This document shows, in pieces, positions 33,768 through 42,760 of a DNA stretch of 53,560 nucleotides (within the stretch, counting starts at the first letter, position 1; every line of letters starts with the position of its first letter). Source of the stretch: Lawsonella clevelandensis (GTDB taxonomy: Bacteria; Actinomycetota; Actinomycetes; Mycobacteriales; Mycobacteriaceae). The notes under the pieces were generated by a model. That model ran no database searches, had not been told where the DNA came from, and saw only the letters and a program-made list of their open reading frames with translations. Both the position numbers and the translations under genes were made by a program. The stretch is taken from positions 1 to 53,560 of the forward strand of contig NZ_QFOZ01000010.1 in NCBI RefSeq assembly GCF_003241315.1, given 5' to 3'.

Positions 33768-33852
33768 TACTAGCGGAAATTTTGCACAAGTTATAGTGTC
33801 TTTTGTGTCAGTCACAGTGATGTGAATCAGTTGTCGCTAGCGAAGGATAACA

Positions 33853-34086
33853 ATGAGCGTCGTCGTCTACACCAAACCCGCATGTATGCAGTGCAAGGCC
33901 ACTCAGAAGGCTCTCAACAATGCTGGTGTTGAGTTTGAGATCGTAGACATTTCCATCGACGATGAAGCCCGCGAGTATGTCCTCGCCCTGGGCTACCTCC
34001 AAGCTCCCGTTGTCGTCACCGAAGAAACCCACTGGAGCGGTTTCCGCCCTGATCTCATCAACAAGTACGCTGTGCAAGCCGCCTAA
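33853..34086 (+). CDS. nrdH: Glutaredoxin-like NrdH redoxin
   Basis: A 77-residue electron donor for class Ib ribonucleotide reductase. The active site is CMQC (residues 11-14 in KPACMQCKATQ), and the C-terminal W-SGFRPDLI segment is NrdH-specific. AAGGAT precedes ATG 33853. In most relatives it begins nrdHIE(F); here nrdI is missing from the place between nrdH and nrdE and lies at 26.7 kb. Confidence 0.95.
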   Translation: MSVVVYTKPACMQCKATQKALNNAGVEFEIVDISIDDEAREYVLALGYLQAPVVVTEETHWSGFRPDLINKYAVQAA

Positions 34087-34421
34087 GGTTAGGAAAAGTA
34101 CGCACAGAGTGAACAGCCACTAACAGTCCCGAATATCATCACTACAGCACCGCTACACAACGTCGTCATCGCGTATTCAGTATGTCGTTGGCGACGTTGA
34201 TGTGTGTGTTACACCCTTCTGCTAATACTAAAGAATGGCTAAAGCACCTTATTGAGGTGTTGCACTGAATCGCGTTGTACCGTGCTGGATCATATTGAAC
34301 TGCATGAACGTTCTGTGTGAAGACTGCATGCTGTACGAAGACTGTACACTGTGTGAATACTGCATTGTAAATATTTATTGTGTTGTGAAGACTGCGTGAG
34401 GCAGAGGAGAAAATAGGAATT
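34087..34421. other. 335-bp spacer between nrdH and nrdE
   Basis: Gene-free stretch where nrdI normally sits. I find no nrdI remnant in any frame. It holds an inverted pair CCTAA-GG-TTAGG overlapping the nrdH stop, and the 18-bp tandem repeats described separately, followed by an AT-rich stretch before nrdE. Confidence 0.6.
34313..34366. repeat. Three 18-bp tandem repeats upstream of nrdE
   Basis: Units CTGTGTGAAGACTGCATG (34313), CTGTACGAAGACTGTACA (34331) and CTGTGTGAATACTGCATT (34349) abut exactly; a fourth diverged copy (TTGTGAAGACTGCGTGAG) is at 34383-34400. They cover the likely promoter or leader of nrdE. Confidence 0.85.
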
Positions 34422-36569
34422 ATGGGCGAAAAGAAGATTCTGACTGACGAGAACGGCCAACCGCTTGACTACCATTCACTGAATGCGATGTTGAACATTT
34501 ACGACGAAAACGGACAAATCCGTTTTGAGTCCGACCGCGAAGCTGTTCGCCAGTTTTTCCTCCAGCATGTTAATCAGAACACTGTTTTCTTCCACACTCT
34601 TCAAGAAAAACTAGAATTCCTTTTGGAGAACGGTTACTACGACGAAAAGGTCATTAACCAGTACTCCTTCGCCTTCATTAAGAGCCTCTTCCAGCAGGCC
34701 TACGCGCATCGTTTCCGCTTTAAAACGTTCCTCGGCGCCTACAAGTACTACACCAGCTACACACTGAAAACTTTTGACGGTAGTCGCTACTTAGAACGCT
34801 ATGAAGACCGCGTCTGCATGGTGGCACTAGCCCTTGCAGAAGGTGACGAGCAAATGGCCCGCTACCTTGTTGACGAAATTATTACCGGCCGTTTCCAACC
34901 CGCCACCCCCACCTTCCTCAACGAAGGCAAAAAACAGCGCGGCGAGCCCGTTTCCTGCTTCCTCCTGCGTATCGAGGACAATATGGAATCTATCGGCCGC
35001 GCCATCAACTCCTCCCTGCAGCTATCTAAGCGTGGCGGCGGCGTTGCTCTCCTCCTCACTAACCTGCGTGAGCAAGGCGCCCCCATTAAACGCATAGAGA
35101 ATCAGTCGTCCGGCGTTGTCCCCGTCATGAAACTGCTAGAGGACTCCTTCTCCTACGCTAACCAGCTGGGTGCCCGGCAGGGTGCCGGCGCTGTCTACCT
35201 GCACGCTCACCACCCGGATATCATGCGTTTCCTCGACACGAAGCGTGAAAATGCTGACGAGAAAATCCGCATTAAGTCCCTCTCACTAGGCGTTGTCATC
35301 CCGGATATCACTTTTGAACTCGCCCGCAATAATGAGGACATGTACCTCTTCAGCCCCTACGATGTGGAGCGCGTCTACGGTAAGGCATTCTCCGACATTA
35401 ACGTCACCGAGAAATACCGCGAAATGGTCGACGACCACCGCATTAAGAAGTACAAGATTAATGCCCGCAAGTTCTTCCAAACACTAGCCACTATTCAGTT
35501 CGAGTCGGGCTACCCCTACATCGTTTTTGAGGACACCGCTAACCGGGCTAACCCCATTGAAGGAAAAATCACCATGTCGAATCTCTGCTCAGAGATTCTG
35601 CAAGTGTCCACCCCTTCCACCTATAACGATGACCTCAGCTACTCCCATATTGGCCGCGACATTAGCTGCAACCTGGGCTCCATGAACATTGCCATGGCAA
35701 TGGATTCCCCCAACTTTGAAAGAACTGTGGAAACCGCCATTCGTGGCCTTACCGCAGTATCTGACCAGACCAACATCCAGTCGGTGCCGTCTGTTGCGCG
35801 CGCTAATTCAGAAGGCCACGCAATTGGCCTGGGACAGATGAACCTGCATGGCTACCTTGCTCGTGAACACGTCCACTATGGTTCACCCGAGGCCCTCGAC
35901 TTCACCAACATCTACTTCTACAGTGTGCTCTTCTACGCTCTGAAGGCATCGCACAAGCTGGCGGTGGAACGCAACACCCGCTTCATTAACTTCGAGAAAT
36001 CTAAGTACGCCACCGGCGAGTTCTTCGAGAAGTACATAGAAAAAGAATGGGTACCGGTTACCGATAAAGCCAAGGAACTCTTCGCCAAATCCAGCGTCCA
36101 GATTCCCACCCAGGAGGACTGGAAGACGCTGCGCGACGACATCATGCGTGACGGCATCTACAACCAGAACCTGCAGGCTATCCCGCCCACGGGATCCATC
36201 TCATACATCAATAACTCCACCTCGTCGATCCACCCCATCGTGTCCAAAATTGAGATTCGTAAAGAGGGGAAGATCGGTCGCGTCTACTACCCGGCACCCT
36301 TCATGGCGAACGACAACCTGGAGTACTACACCGACGCCTACGAGCTAGGCTACAAACCCATCGTGGACACGTATGCTGTTGCCACTCAGCATGTAGACCA
36401 GGGGCTTTCTCTCACACTGTTCTTCCCGGATACAGCCACGACACGCGATATTAACAAAGCCCAGATTTACGCCTACTCCAAAGGCATTAAATCCCTCTAC
36501 TACATTCGCCTCCGCCAAATGGCACTTGAAGGGACTGAAGTTGAGGGCTGCGTTTCCTGCATGCTCTAA
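34422..36569 (+). CDS. nrdE: Class Ib ribonucleoside-diphosphate reductase alpha subunit
   Basis: The 715-residue catalytic subunit that reduces NDPs to dNDPs. N-terminal PSFLN-like segment ATPTFLNEGKKQRGEPVSCFLL holds the first redox Cys; SNLCSEILQ holds the radical-site Cys; NLQAIPPTGSISYINNSTSSI is conserved; the tail ends EGCVSCML with the shuttle CxxC used by NrdH. The short N-terminus without an ATP cone is typical of NrdE. ATG 34422 has AGGA upstream. A terminator follows. Its partner nrdF is 8 kb upstream on the other strand. Confidence 0.96.
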   Translation: MGEKKILTDENGQPLDYHSLNAMLNIYDENGQIRFESDREAVRQFFLQHVNQNTVFFHTLQEKLEFLLENGYYDEKVINQYSFAFIKSLFQQAYAHRFRFKTFLGAYKYYTSYTLKTFDGSRYLERYEDRVCMVALALAEGDEQMARYLVDEIITGRFQPATPTFLNEGKKQRGEPVSCFLLRIEDNMESIGRAINSSLQLSKRGGGVALLLTNLREQGAPIKRIENQSSGVVPVMKLLEDSFSYANQLGARQGAGAVYLHAHHPDIMRFLDTKRENADEKIRIKSLSLGVVIPDITFELARNNEDMYLFSPYDVERVYGKAFSDINVTEKYREMVDDHRIKKYKINARKFFQTLATIQFESGYPYIVFEDTANRANPIEGKITMSNLCSEILQVSTPSTYNDDLSYSHIGRDISCNLGSMNIAMAMDSPNFERTVETAIRGLTAVSDQTNIQSVPSVARANSEGHAIGLGQMNLHGYLAREHVHYGSPEALDFTNIYFYSVLFYALKASHKLAVERNTRFINFEKSKYATGEFFEKYIEKEWVPVTDKAKELFAKSSVQIPTQEDWKTLRDDIMRDGIYNQNLQAIPPTGSISYINNSTSSIHPIVSKIEIRKEGKIGRVYYPAPFMANDNLEYYTDAYELGYKPIVDTYAVATQHVDQGLSLTLFFPDTATTRDINKAQIYAYSKGIKSLYYIRLRQMALEGTEVEGCVSCML

Positions 36570-36593
36570 AATGGCTATAGAGAAGATATAGGG

Positions 36594-36634
36594 AAGATGG
36601 ACGCCCTGCCGGGGAAGCAGGACGTCCATCTTTT
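36594..36634 (+). terminator. Terminator of nrdE
   Basis: AGATGGACGCCCTGC (36595-36609) pairs with GCAGGACGTCCATCT (36617-36631) with one mismatch and is followed by TTTT. Confidence 0.85.
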
Positions 36635-36744
36635 AACTATCTTTTGGTCATCTTTTGACCTTGTCCACCTCACCCGGAACAATAGGATATACCGAGCGGC
36701 CAGCGATAAAGCTAGCACCATAGCCAGCGATAAAAGGACACAGC

Positions 36745-37950
36745 ATGAAAAAAGCGGACACTGTTCTCGTCACCGTCACAGGACGAGATAAGCCGGGTGT
36801 CACTTTTGCCCTCATGAGTATTCTCAGCCAGCATGATGCTGTCCTCCTTGATGTACAGCAGGTTGTCATTCGTGGCCGGCTTATCCTGACTGCTCTCATT
36901 GAGCGCCTCCCACAGTGCGGGGAACTTGTTACCGACATTGAAAATGGGATGGCCGCACTCGGCATGGACGCCGATATTGAAATCGGCTCCGACCCCGTAG
37001 GCTCCGGCTATACCGCAACCCACACAGTTCTCATCCTGGGCCGACCTATCACTGCGGAAGCCTTCTCCCGTATCGCCGGAACCCTCGCCGACCTAGGGGC
37101 TAACATTGCCTCCATTAAAGGCGTCGCCGACTATCCGGTAACAGGTATCGCTCTGCAAATTGTGGCCCGCAATGCTTCCGGTGAACGTATTTCCGGTATC
37201 CGTACCGCCCTCGCCTCACTTGCTACCGAACTTGGGGTCGATATTTCCTTCGAGCCAGACGAGTACGCTCGCCGTGCGCAACGCCTTATTGTCTTTGATG
37301 TTGATTCCACCCTCATCCAAGGTGAAGTCATTGAAATGCTGGCAGCACACGCAGGTAAAGAAGCAGAAGTGAAGGAGATTACAGACCGTGCTATGCGCGG
37401 CGAAATCGACTTTGCGGAATCCCTGCGGGAACGTGTCGCAACACTCCAAGGCCTGCCTGCCAGCATCATTAAAGAAGTATCCGACTCAATTGTGCTCACC
37501 CCGGGGGCCCGCACCACCATCCGCACCCTTAAACATTTGGGCTTCAAATGCGGTGTTGTCTCTGGCGGCTTTAACCAGGTTATCGCCCCCCTGGCGGAGG
37601 ATCTGGAACTCGACTTTATGCGGGCAAACGAACTCGATATCAAAGACGGTGTCCTTACCGGCAAAGTTAACGGCGCCATTGTTGACCGCGCCGGCAAAGC
37701 CGCAGCACTCAAAGAATTCGCCGAACGGGAACGCGTATCACTGTCGCAAACAGTGGCAGTGGGTGACGGTGCCAACGACATAGACATGTTAAAAGCTGCA
37801 GGTATGGGGATCGCCTTCAACGCGAAACCGGCATTACGCACCGTGGCCGATAACTCTGTTAACTTCCCCTATCTTGATGAAGTACTGTTCATGCTGGGTG
37901 TTACCCGCTCCCAAATAGTGGCGGTTAATGGGGACATACGCCACGATTAG
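36745..37950 (+). CDS. serB: Phosphoserine phosphatase with N-terminal ACT domains
   Basis: A 401-residue HAD phosphatase, the last step of serine synthesis. An N-terminal ACT region (VTVTGRDKPGVTFALMSIL, about 8-26, then ITAEAFSRIAGTLADLGANIASI, split near 95-118) is as in mycobacterial SerB2. The HAD motif I FDVDSTLIQGE holds the nucleophile Asp; GVVSGGFNQVI is motif II; VGDGANDIDMLKAAGMGIAF is motifs III-IV. AAAGGACA precedes ATG 36745. It converges on dinG, with both stop codons inside an 11-bp tandem duplication. Serine may regulate through the ACT domain, by analogy. Confidence 0.95.
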   Translation: MKKADTVLVTVTGRDKPGVTFALMSILSQHDAVLLDVQQVVIRGRLILTALIERLPQCGELVTDIENGMAALGMDADIEIGSDPVGSGYTATHTVLILGRPITAEAFSRIAGTLADLGANIASIKGVADYPVTGIALQIVARNASGERISGIRTALASLATELGVDISFEPDEYARRAQRLIVFDVDSTLIQGEVIEMLAAHAGKEAEVKEITDRAMRGEIDFAESLRERVATLQGLPASIIKEVSDSIVLTPGARTTIRTLKHLGFKCGVVSGGFNQVIAPLAEDLELDFMRANELDIKDGVLTGKVNGAIVDRAGKAAALKEFAERERVSLSQTVAVGDGANDIDMLKAAGMGIAFNAKPALRTVADNSVNFPYLDEVLFMLGVTRSQIVAVNGDIRHD

Positions 37951-37966
37951 TGCAGGATTAGTGCAG
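37945..37966. repeat. 11-bp exact tandem duplication holding the stops of serB and dinG
   Basis: GATTAGTGCAG occurs at 37945-37955 and again at 37956-37966. The first copy contains the serB TAG (37948-37950), the second the dinG stop (TTA on this strand, 37958-37960). Confidence 0.9.
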
Positions 37967-40099
37967 TGAGCCAGTAATTCTCCGCAGAGAATTGAGCACT
38001 ACCTCAGTGTTTGTTGTCTCCCAATAGGGTGGAAGGCTCTTCCGCAGGTAGCTACCGTAGCGTGCCGTCACCAGGCGGGAATCCATAACTGCAATAACGC
38101 CCCGGTCCGTGCTGGAGCGCAGCAGGCGGCCTGTTCCCTGGGCCAGAAGAAGTGCTGCATGAGATGCGGAGACGGACATGAAGCCGTTTCCGCCGTGCTC
38201 ATTAATAAAGTCAAGCCGCGCCGACATAAGTGGATCATCGGGGCGGGGAAAAGGGATGCGGTCAATAATAACGAGGGAACAGGACGGCCCGGGAACATCC
38301 ACACCCTGCCAGAGCCCCAGCGTTCCTACCAGGCAACTTTCTTCCTGCTCGGCGAAGTCCGTGATAAGCGAGCTCATAGTGGCTTGCCCCTGGCAGAGCA
38401 CTGGGTAGGATACGTGGTCGTCTAGATAGCTGGCTACCTCGTCTGCTGCGCGCCGGGAACTACACAACACCAGTGTGCGGCCACCGGCTGCGTTAATAAG
38501 ATCCTCCATCCGCTGCAGTGTGGCAGGGGAGGTGGTGCCCTGCGCAGGGCGGGGCAGATCTGCGGCAACGTAAAGAATGCCGGATGATCGGTGGTCAAAA
38601 GGAGACCCCACATCCAGGCTTTCCCACGTAGAGGTTGTAGAAGCGGGCGCAGGCGCGGTTGGGGACGCCGACGCGGGTGAAGATGCCGTCGCGGACGTGT
38701 CAGAGTCTTGGCTTTGGCTCGGCAGCCCCCATTGACGTGCCATTGTTTGGAATGAGCCGCCTGCCTGCAGTGTGGCAGAGGTAAGAATGACGGTGGAATC
38801 CGCGAAAAGATGGTCGCGTAGTACCGCCGAAACAGATAGTGGCGCCACATGAATTTCGTAGCCGCGGCGCTCATCGTGGCTCATCCACACAACATGGGTG
38901 GGGGAGCTAGCCATCACCACATCACACACGTCAACAATCTGGTTCAAATTGCCAATAGTTTGTTTCTTCGCAGTGGCTTTTTTCGGGTTGGAGAGAATAT
39001 CGGCTTCTTGGACGGGACCAATAGATGTTAGAAGCGCACTGGCGGAGGAGCGGAGCACAGTAAGTGCAGCTGTCTGTTGGTCGGTAAGGCTGTCCCAGCG
39101 TCCAATGGGACTATTCTCCATGGCAGTAATAGTGTGTTCAATAGTGTCCTGGAAATTGTCGACGTCTTCTTCGCCGGCATAGTGAATAAGGCGCTTCCCC
39201 AGCATTTCTAACCCGGTAGCGGAGAGTGTTCCGGCAATAACGTTGGTGACGCGACTCTCTAACTCGTGCGCCTCATCAATAATGACAACATCATGGTCGG
39301 GAAGAAGATTGATGGGTGACGCTGCGTCGATAGCCAACATGGCGTGGTTAGTCACAACGATATCTGCTTGATAGGCCTGTTGACGGGCCTGCTCCGCAAA
39401 ACATTCGGCGCTGAAAGTACAGAGGGAAGAGCCAATACAGGATTGTGTATCTACTGAAAAGGTTTTCCACACAACATCGGAAACACCTGGTTTGAGGTCG
39501 TCGCGGTCGCCAGTGTCCGTGTTTAACGCCCACTCGTGGATACGCTGCGCCTGCAAACCCTTTTCAGAGGGAATAAGTGCAGTAGTCCCCTCATCGTCTG
39601 TGTCAGGATCGTTACCGGCGTCCAACGCGTTTAGGCACAGATAATTATTGCGTCCCTTTAAGAGCGCAAAAGTGGGTCGCCGCCCAAGGTCTTCCGCAAG
39701 CGCATCCACAAGAAGCGGAAGATCACGCCGACATAGCTGGTGTTGCAACGCAATGGTGGCGGTGGACACCACTACAGTGTGTCCAGTTTCCACCGCGTGG
39801 CGCAGTGCCGGAACCAGGTACGCCAACGACTTACCGGTACCCGTGCCCGCCTGCACCGCCAAATGCTTGCCGGTAGCCATAGCGCGGTCTACCGCGGTTG
39901 CCATCTGCTGCTGGCCGGTACGTTCCTGACCCCCTATAGCCGTCACCGCTTTTTCTAACAGCTCTTCCACACTGGGAAGCGAACTGTGAAGTGAACTAGA
40001 CAGTGAATCGGGAAGTGAGTCAGATGGCGAGCTAGACGGTGAAGGGGAGTCTGATGCCGGTGAGGAAGCCACGTCAGAGAGATCCTCCACGAGTCCCAT
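37958..40099 (-). CDS. dinG: DinG-like ATP-dependent DNA helicase
   Basis: A 713-residue XPD/DinG-type superfamily 2 helicase. Walker A AGTGTGKSLAYL (about 82-93), DEAH box IIDEAHELES, and the C-terminal GLWQGVDVPG and GTGRLLRSSTDRG motifs V-VI are present. Four cysteines (NNYLCLN and SCIGSSLCTFSAEC) between motifs Ia and II can hold the 4Fe-4S cluster of this family. The N-terminal 45 residues are an extended Ser/Asp/Pro repeat, and a further Ala/Ser/Pro-rich linker lies near residues 465-490. pncB ends 8 bases upstream, so the two are co-transcribed. Confidence 0.92.
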   Translation of the reverse strand: MGLVEDLSDVASSPASDSPSPSSSPSDSLPDSLSSSLHSSLPSVEELLEKAVTAIGGQERTGQQQMATAVDRAMATGKHLAVQAGTGTGKSLAYLVPALRHAVETGHTVVVSTATIALQHQLCRRDLPLLVDALAEDLGRRPTFALLKGRNNYLCLNALDAGNDPDTDDEGTTALIPSEKGLQAQRIHEWALNTDTGDRDDLKPGVSDVVWKTFSVDTQSCIGSSLCTFSAECFAEQARQQAYQADIVVTNHAMLAIDAASPINLLPDHDVVIIDEAHELESRVTNVIAGTLSATGLEMLGKRLIHYAGEEDVDNFQDTIEHTITAMENSPIGRWDSLTDQQTAALTVLRSSASALLTSIGPVQEADILSNPKKATAKKQTIGNLNQIVDVCDVVMASSPTHVVWMSHDERRGYEIHVAPLSVSAVLRDHLFADSTVILTSATLQAGGSFQTMARQWGLPSQSQDSDTSATASSPASASPTAPAPASTTSTWESLDVGSPFDHRSSGILYVAADLPRPAQGTTSPATLQRMEDLINAAGGRTLVLCSSRRAADEVASYLDDHVSYPVLCQGQATMSSLITDFAEQEESCLVGTLGLWQGVDVPGPSCSLVIIDRIPFPRPDDPLMSARLDFINEHGGNGFMSVSASHAALLLAQGTGRLLRSSTDRGVIAVMDSRLVTARYGSYLRKSLPPYWETTNTEVVLNSLRRITGSLH
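39970..40060 (-). repeat. Ser-codon repeats at the dinG N-terminus
   Basis: Imperfect units of 11-13 bases such as GAAGTGAACTAGA, CAGTGAATCGG and GAAGTGAGTCAGA recur and encode SDSLPDSLSSSLHSSL in the gene. It is a low-complexity N-terminal extension not needed for the helicase fold. Confidence 0.6.
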
Positions 40100-40107
40100 A
40101 GTCTCCG

Positions 40108-41436
40108 TTAGAAACCAACAAACTGGGTGGGGATAGCTGGCTCACCACGTGATAGAGAGAGCCCCTCCCACGGCAACTGTTTGAGATTGTCATACAGTAG
40201 GCTACGGGCATCATCGAGGGTGGGGAGACCGTCCTGAACTTCACCGTTCACCATGTAGTCAATGGTGAGCTTTTCACAGTTCAGTGTGCCAGTGTCAGGT
40301 GTGTCAGCACCCAACGGGGTAACAATTTCGGACACCATCGTGCCAGTGGCGCGAGACGTACGGAAGCCCTGCTTACTACCGCCACGGGTTTCCTTATGGC
40401 TGGAGCGTTTCGCAACGCGCTGACCATCCACCTCAACAAGCTTGAAAACAAGCTCGGCAGTGGGAGCACCAGAGCCAGTCACCAGGGACGTCCCCACCCC
40501 GTAGGCGTCAACAGGTTCAGCACGAAGCGCCGCAATGGAGTATTCATCCAGGTCACCAGAGACAACAATGTGCGTATTGTGGGCGCCCAAAGAATCAAGC
40601 TGCTGACGCACCTGCCGCGCCAGTACACCCAGATCACCGGAGTCGATACGCACCCCGCCCAGTTGCGGGCCGGCTACCTCAATAGCGTTGGCAACACCCT
40701 GAGTGATGTCGTATGTATCCACAAGGAGCGTGGTATCCGTCCCCATCGCCTTGATCTGGTGGCGGAAAGCAGCCTTTTCATCGGCCTGGTTATCGGTGGT
40801 GTGCAGCAGTGTGAAGGAGTGTGCAGACGTTCCGCCCACGGGGATATTCCAGCGGTAGCCGGCGGCAAGATCCGACGTGCTGGTGAAGCCCGCAATGTAG
40901 GCGGCGCGGGCACCAGCCACAGCACTTTCTTCATGGGTGCGCCGGGCGCCCATTTCAATGATGACGCGGCCATCTGCGGCGGCTGCCATGCGTGCGGCGG
41001 CGGTGGCGACAGCGCAGTCATGGTTCAGAATGGAGAGCGCGAGTGTCTCTAGGATCTGACATTCAGCAAAAGTGCCTTGCACGGTGAGGATGGGGGAGCC
41101 GGGGAAGTAGAGGTCGCCTTCGCGGTAGCCGCTGATGCTTCCGGAGAAGCGGAAGTTCCGCATCCATTCGAGGGTGTCGTCGGAGAGGAAGTCACTGCAG
41201 TAGTCAATTTGCTCGTCAGTGAACTGGAAGTTTTGCAGTTGTTCTAGCAGTCGTCCGGTGCCAACAACAACCCCATAGCGGCGGTCGTGGGGCAGACGGC
41301 GGCCAAAGATCTCAAAGGTGGTTTGTCGGCTTGCCATGGGTGTGCCATTGGCTTTTTCGGCGGCGAGAGCCGCATCCACCATGGTGAGTTCGTACATATC
41401 CGTTAGCAGCGCAGGGGCGCCACGGTAAGTGTCCAT
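40108..41436 (-). CDS. pncB: Nicotinate phosphoribosyltransferase
   Basis: A 442-residue enzyme making nicotinate mononucleotide from nicotinate and PRPP for NAD salvage. The N-terminal LLTDMYELTM, the GARRTHEESAVAGARAAYIAGF stretch (split about 165-187), GTSAHSF with the catalytic-region His, and VDTYDITQGVANAI and GVRIDSGDLG are diagnostic. GAAGAG precedes ATG 41436. It is the first gene of a pncB-dinG pair. nadE for the final step is at 30.9 kb. Confidence 0.94.
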   Translation of the reverse strand: MDTYRGAPALLTDMYELTMVDAALAAEKANGTPMASRQTTFEIFGRRLPHDRRYGVVVGTGRLLEQLQNFQFTDEQIDYCSDFLSDDTLEWMRNFRFSGSISGYREGDLYFPGSPILTVQGTFAECQILETLALSILNHDCAVATAAARMAAAADGRVIIEMGARRTHEESAVAGARAAYIAGFTSTSDLAAGYRWNIPVGGTSAHSFTLLHTTDNQADEKAAFRHQIKAMGTDTTLLVDTYDITQGVANAIEVAGPQLGGVRIDSGDLGVLARQVRQQLDSLGAHNTHIVVSGDLDEYSIAALRAEPVDAYGVGTSLVTGSGAPTAELVFKLVEVDGQRVAKRSSHKETRGGSKQGFRTSRATGTMVSEIVTPLGADTPDTGTLNCEKLTIDYMVNGEVQDGLPTLDDARSLLYDNLKQLPWEGLSLSRGEPAIPTQFVGF

Positions 41437-41653
41437 AAATACTCTTCTCAGAGGTTTTTACGCGGGTTATGTCTCTAAGTTTACTCACCTCCAGGGGGTA
41501 TCGAGCGAACTGTCTATAGTGAATAGCAGAGTGAATTACACTGAGGTCGATTACTGAAGTGGATTGTTCTAGCAGTCAACAGTATGAGGGCGTTCACGGA
41601 TAAGTGATTGATCAGTGCATGATGTGTGGCGGGAAAGGATAAGGATTTCGCGC

Positions 41654-42583
41654 ATGGTAAGCAGTGCGGCAGGGGGCAGTGCGAAAGACGGCAGTGTGGC
41701 AGGGGGCAGTGTGGCAGGAGAGAAAACCGCACCCATTGGGGTTTTCGACTCCGGGGTAGGGGGGTTGACGGTTGCACGCGCCATTATTGACCAACTGCCG
41801 CACGAGGCTCTTCTTTTCGTGGGTGATGGGGCGCATGGTCCCTACGGTAATCAGTCGATGGAGGCAGTACAGGGGTATGCCGTTGCTATCGGTGATTATC
41901 TGGTAGACCAGGGCTGTAAAGCCATTGTTATGGCATGTAATACCGCTACGGCAGCGGCTTACGAGACGTTTCAAAAGCGTTACAGCATCCCCATTGTGCA
42001 GGTGATAACTCCGGCAGTGAGGCGTGCTGTGGCGACCACACGATCGGGCAAAGTGGGGGTAATTGCCACACAGGCGACGGTTGATTCAGGTGCCTATGCG
42101 CGCGAATTCGAGCGCTTGTGTCAACGCCAGCCAGAGTGCGGGGACGTCACAGTGTTGAGCGTGGCTTGTCCGCGGTTTGTGGATTTTATTGAGCGTGGTG
42201 TCACGACGGGACGGCAGGTTTTAGGTTTGGCGGAGGGGTATCTGTCGCCGTTGCAGGAGGCGGGGGTGGATACGCTTGTTTTGGGGTGTACGCATTATCC
42301 GCTGCTTTCCGGCATTATTCAGATGGCTGTTGGGATGGATGTTGCACTGATTAACTCTGCGGAGGAAACGACGAAGGATCTTGTGCGGTTTTTAACGGAG
42401 CAGGATCTTCTGGCGCCAACTATCCCGGATGACGAAACGGGTATTGATGAAGTGGGTGTTGTGGGAGGTCCGCTGCACCGTTTTGAAACAACTGGCGATC
42501 CAGTATTGTTTGAGCACTTGGCGCACCGATTTTTGGGGCCGGTAGTGGGGTCTGTAGAAGCGACGCGGTTATTGGATTACTAA
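41654..42583 (+). CDS. murI: Glutamate racemase
   Basis: A 309-residue enzyme supplying D-glutamate for peptidoglycan. IGVFDSGVGGLTVARAI begins the catalytic fold, with catalytic Cys in ACNTATA and GCTHYPLL. ATG 41654 is used because AAGGAT lies upstream; GTG 41615 lacks a binding site. Residues 4-23 are a four-fold pentapeptide repeat (SAAGG, SAKDG, SVAGG, SVAGE) absent from typical MurI, so the true start could also be one of the GTG codons in the repeat. First gene of murI-(MBL)-rph-rdgB, as in mycobacteria (Rv1338-Rv1341). Confidence 0.93.
   Translation: MVSSAAGGSAKDGSVAGGSVAGEKTAPIGVFDSGVGGLTVARAIIDQLPHEALLFVGDGAHGPYGNQSMEAVQGYAVAIGDYLVDQGCKAIVMACNTATAAAYETFQKRYSIPIVQVITPAVRRAVATTRSGKVGVIATQATVDSGAYAREFERLCQRQPECGDVTVLSVACPRFVDFIERGVTTGRQVLGLAEGYLSPLQEAGVDTLVLGCTHYPLLSGIIQMAVGMDVALINSAEETTKDLVRFLTEQDLLAPTIPDDETGIDEVGVVGGPLHRFETTGDPVLFEHLAHRFLGPVVGSVEATRLLDY
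41663..41722 (+). repeat. Four in-frame 15-bp repeats at the murI N-terminus
   Basis: AGTGCGGCAGGGGGC, AGTGCGAAAGACGGC, AGTGTGGCAGGGGGC and AGTGTGGCAGGAGAG abut exactly. Copy-number change would keep the frame. Confidence 0.9.
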
Positions 42584-42591
42584 ATTACTAG
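42576..42591. repeat. 8-bp tandem repeat over the murI stop
   Basis: ATTACTAA (42576-42583, containing the TAA stop) is followed by ATTACTAG (42584-42591). Confidence 0.6.
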
Positions 42592-42760
42592 CCGGATGGT
42601 AAGCGGTTTTGTCGTTTTAGCGTTCTCTATTTCGTATTGTGGAACCCTATTTTCATTTAGTGATTGATCCTTGTCGCTTTCCTCACACCTTCTTCCTGTT
42701 GTGCTATTTTGCCTCGATATTGGCCTCACACTTGAGCTGGAAAACTGGAACCATGGAGAC

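Noticed and set aside
37131..37841. 236-codon minus-strand frame inside serB
   Set aside because: Antisense of SerB, whose motifs are complete.
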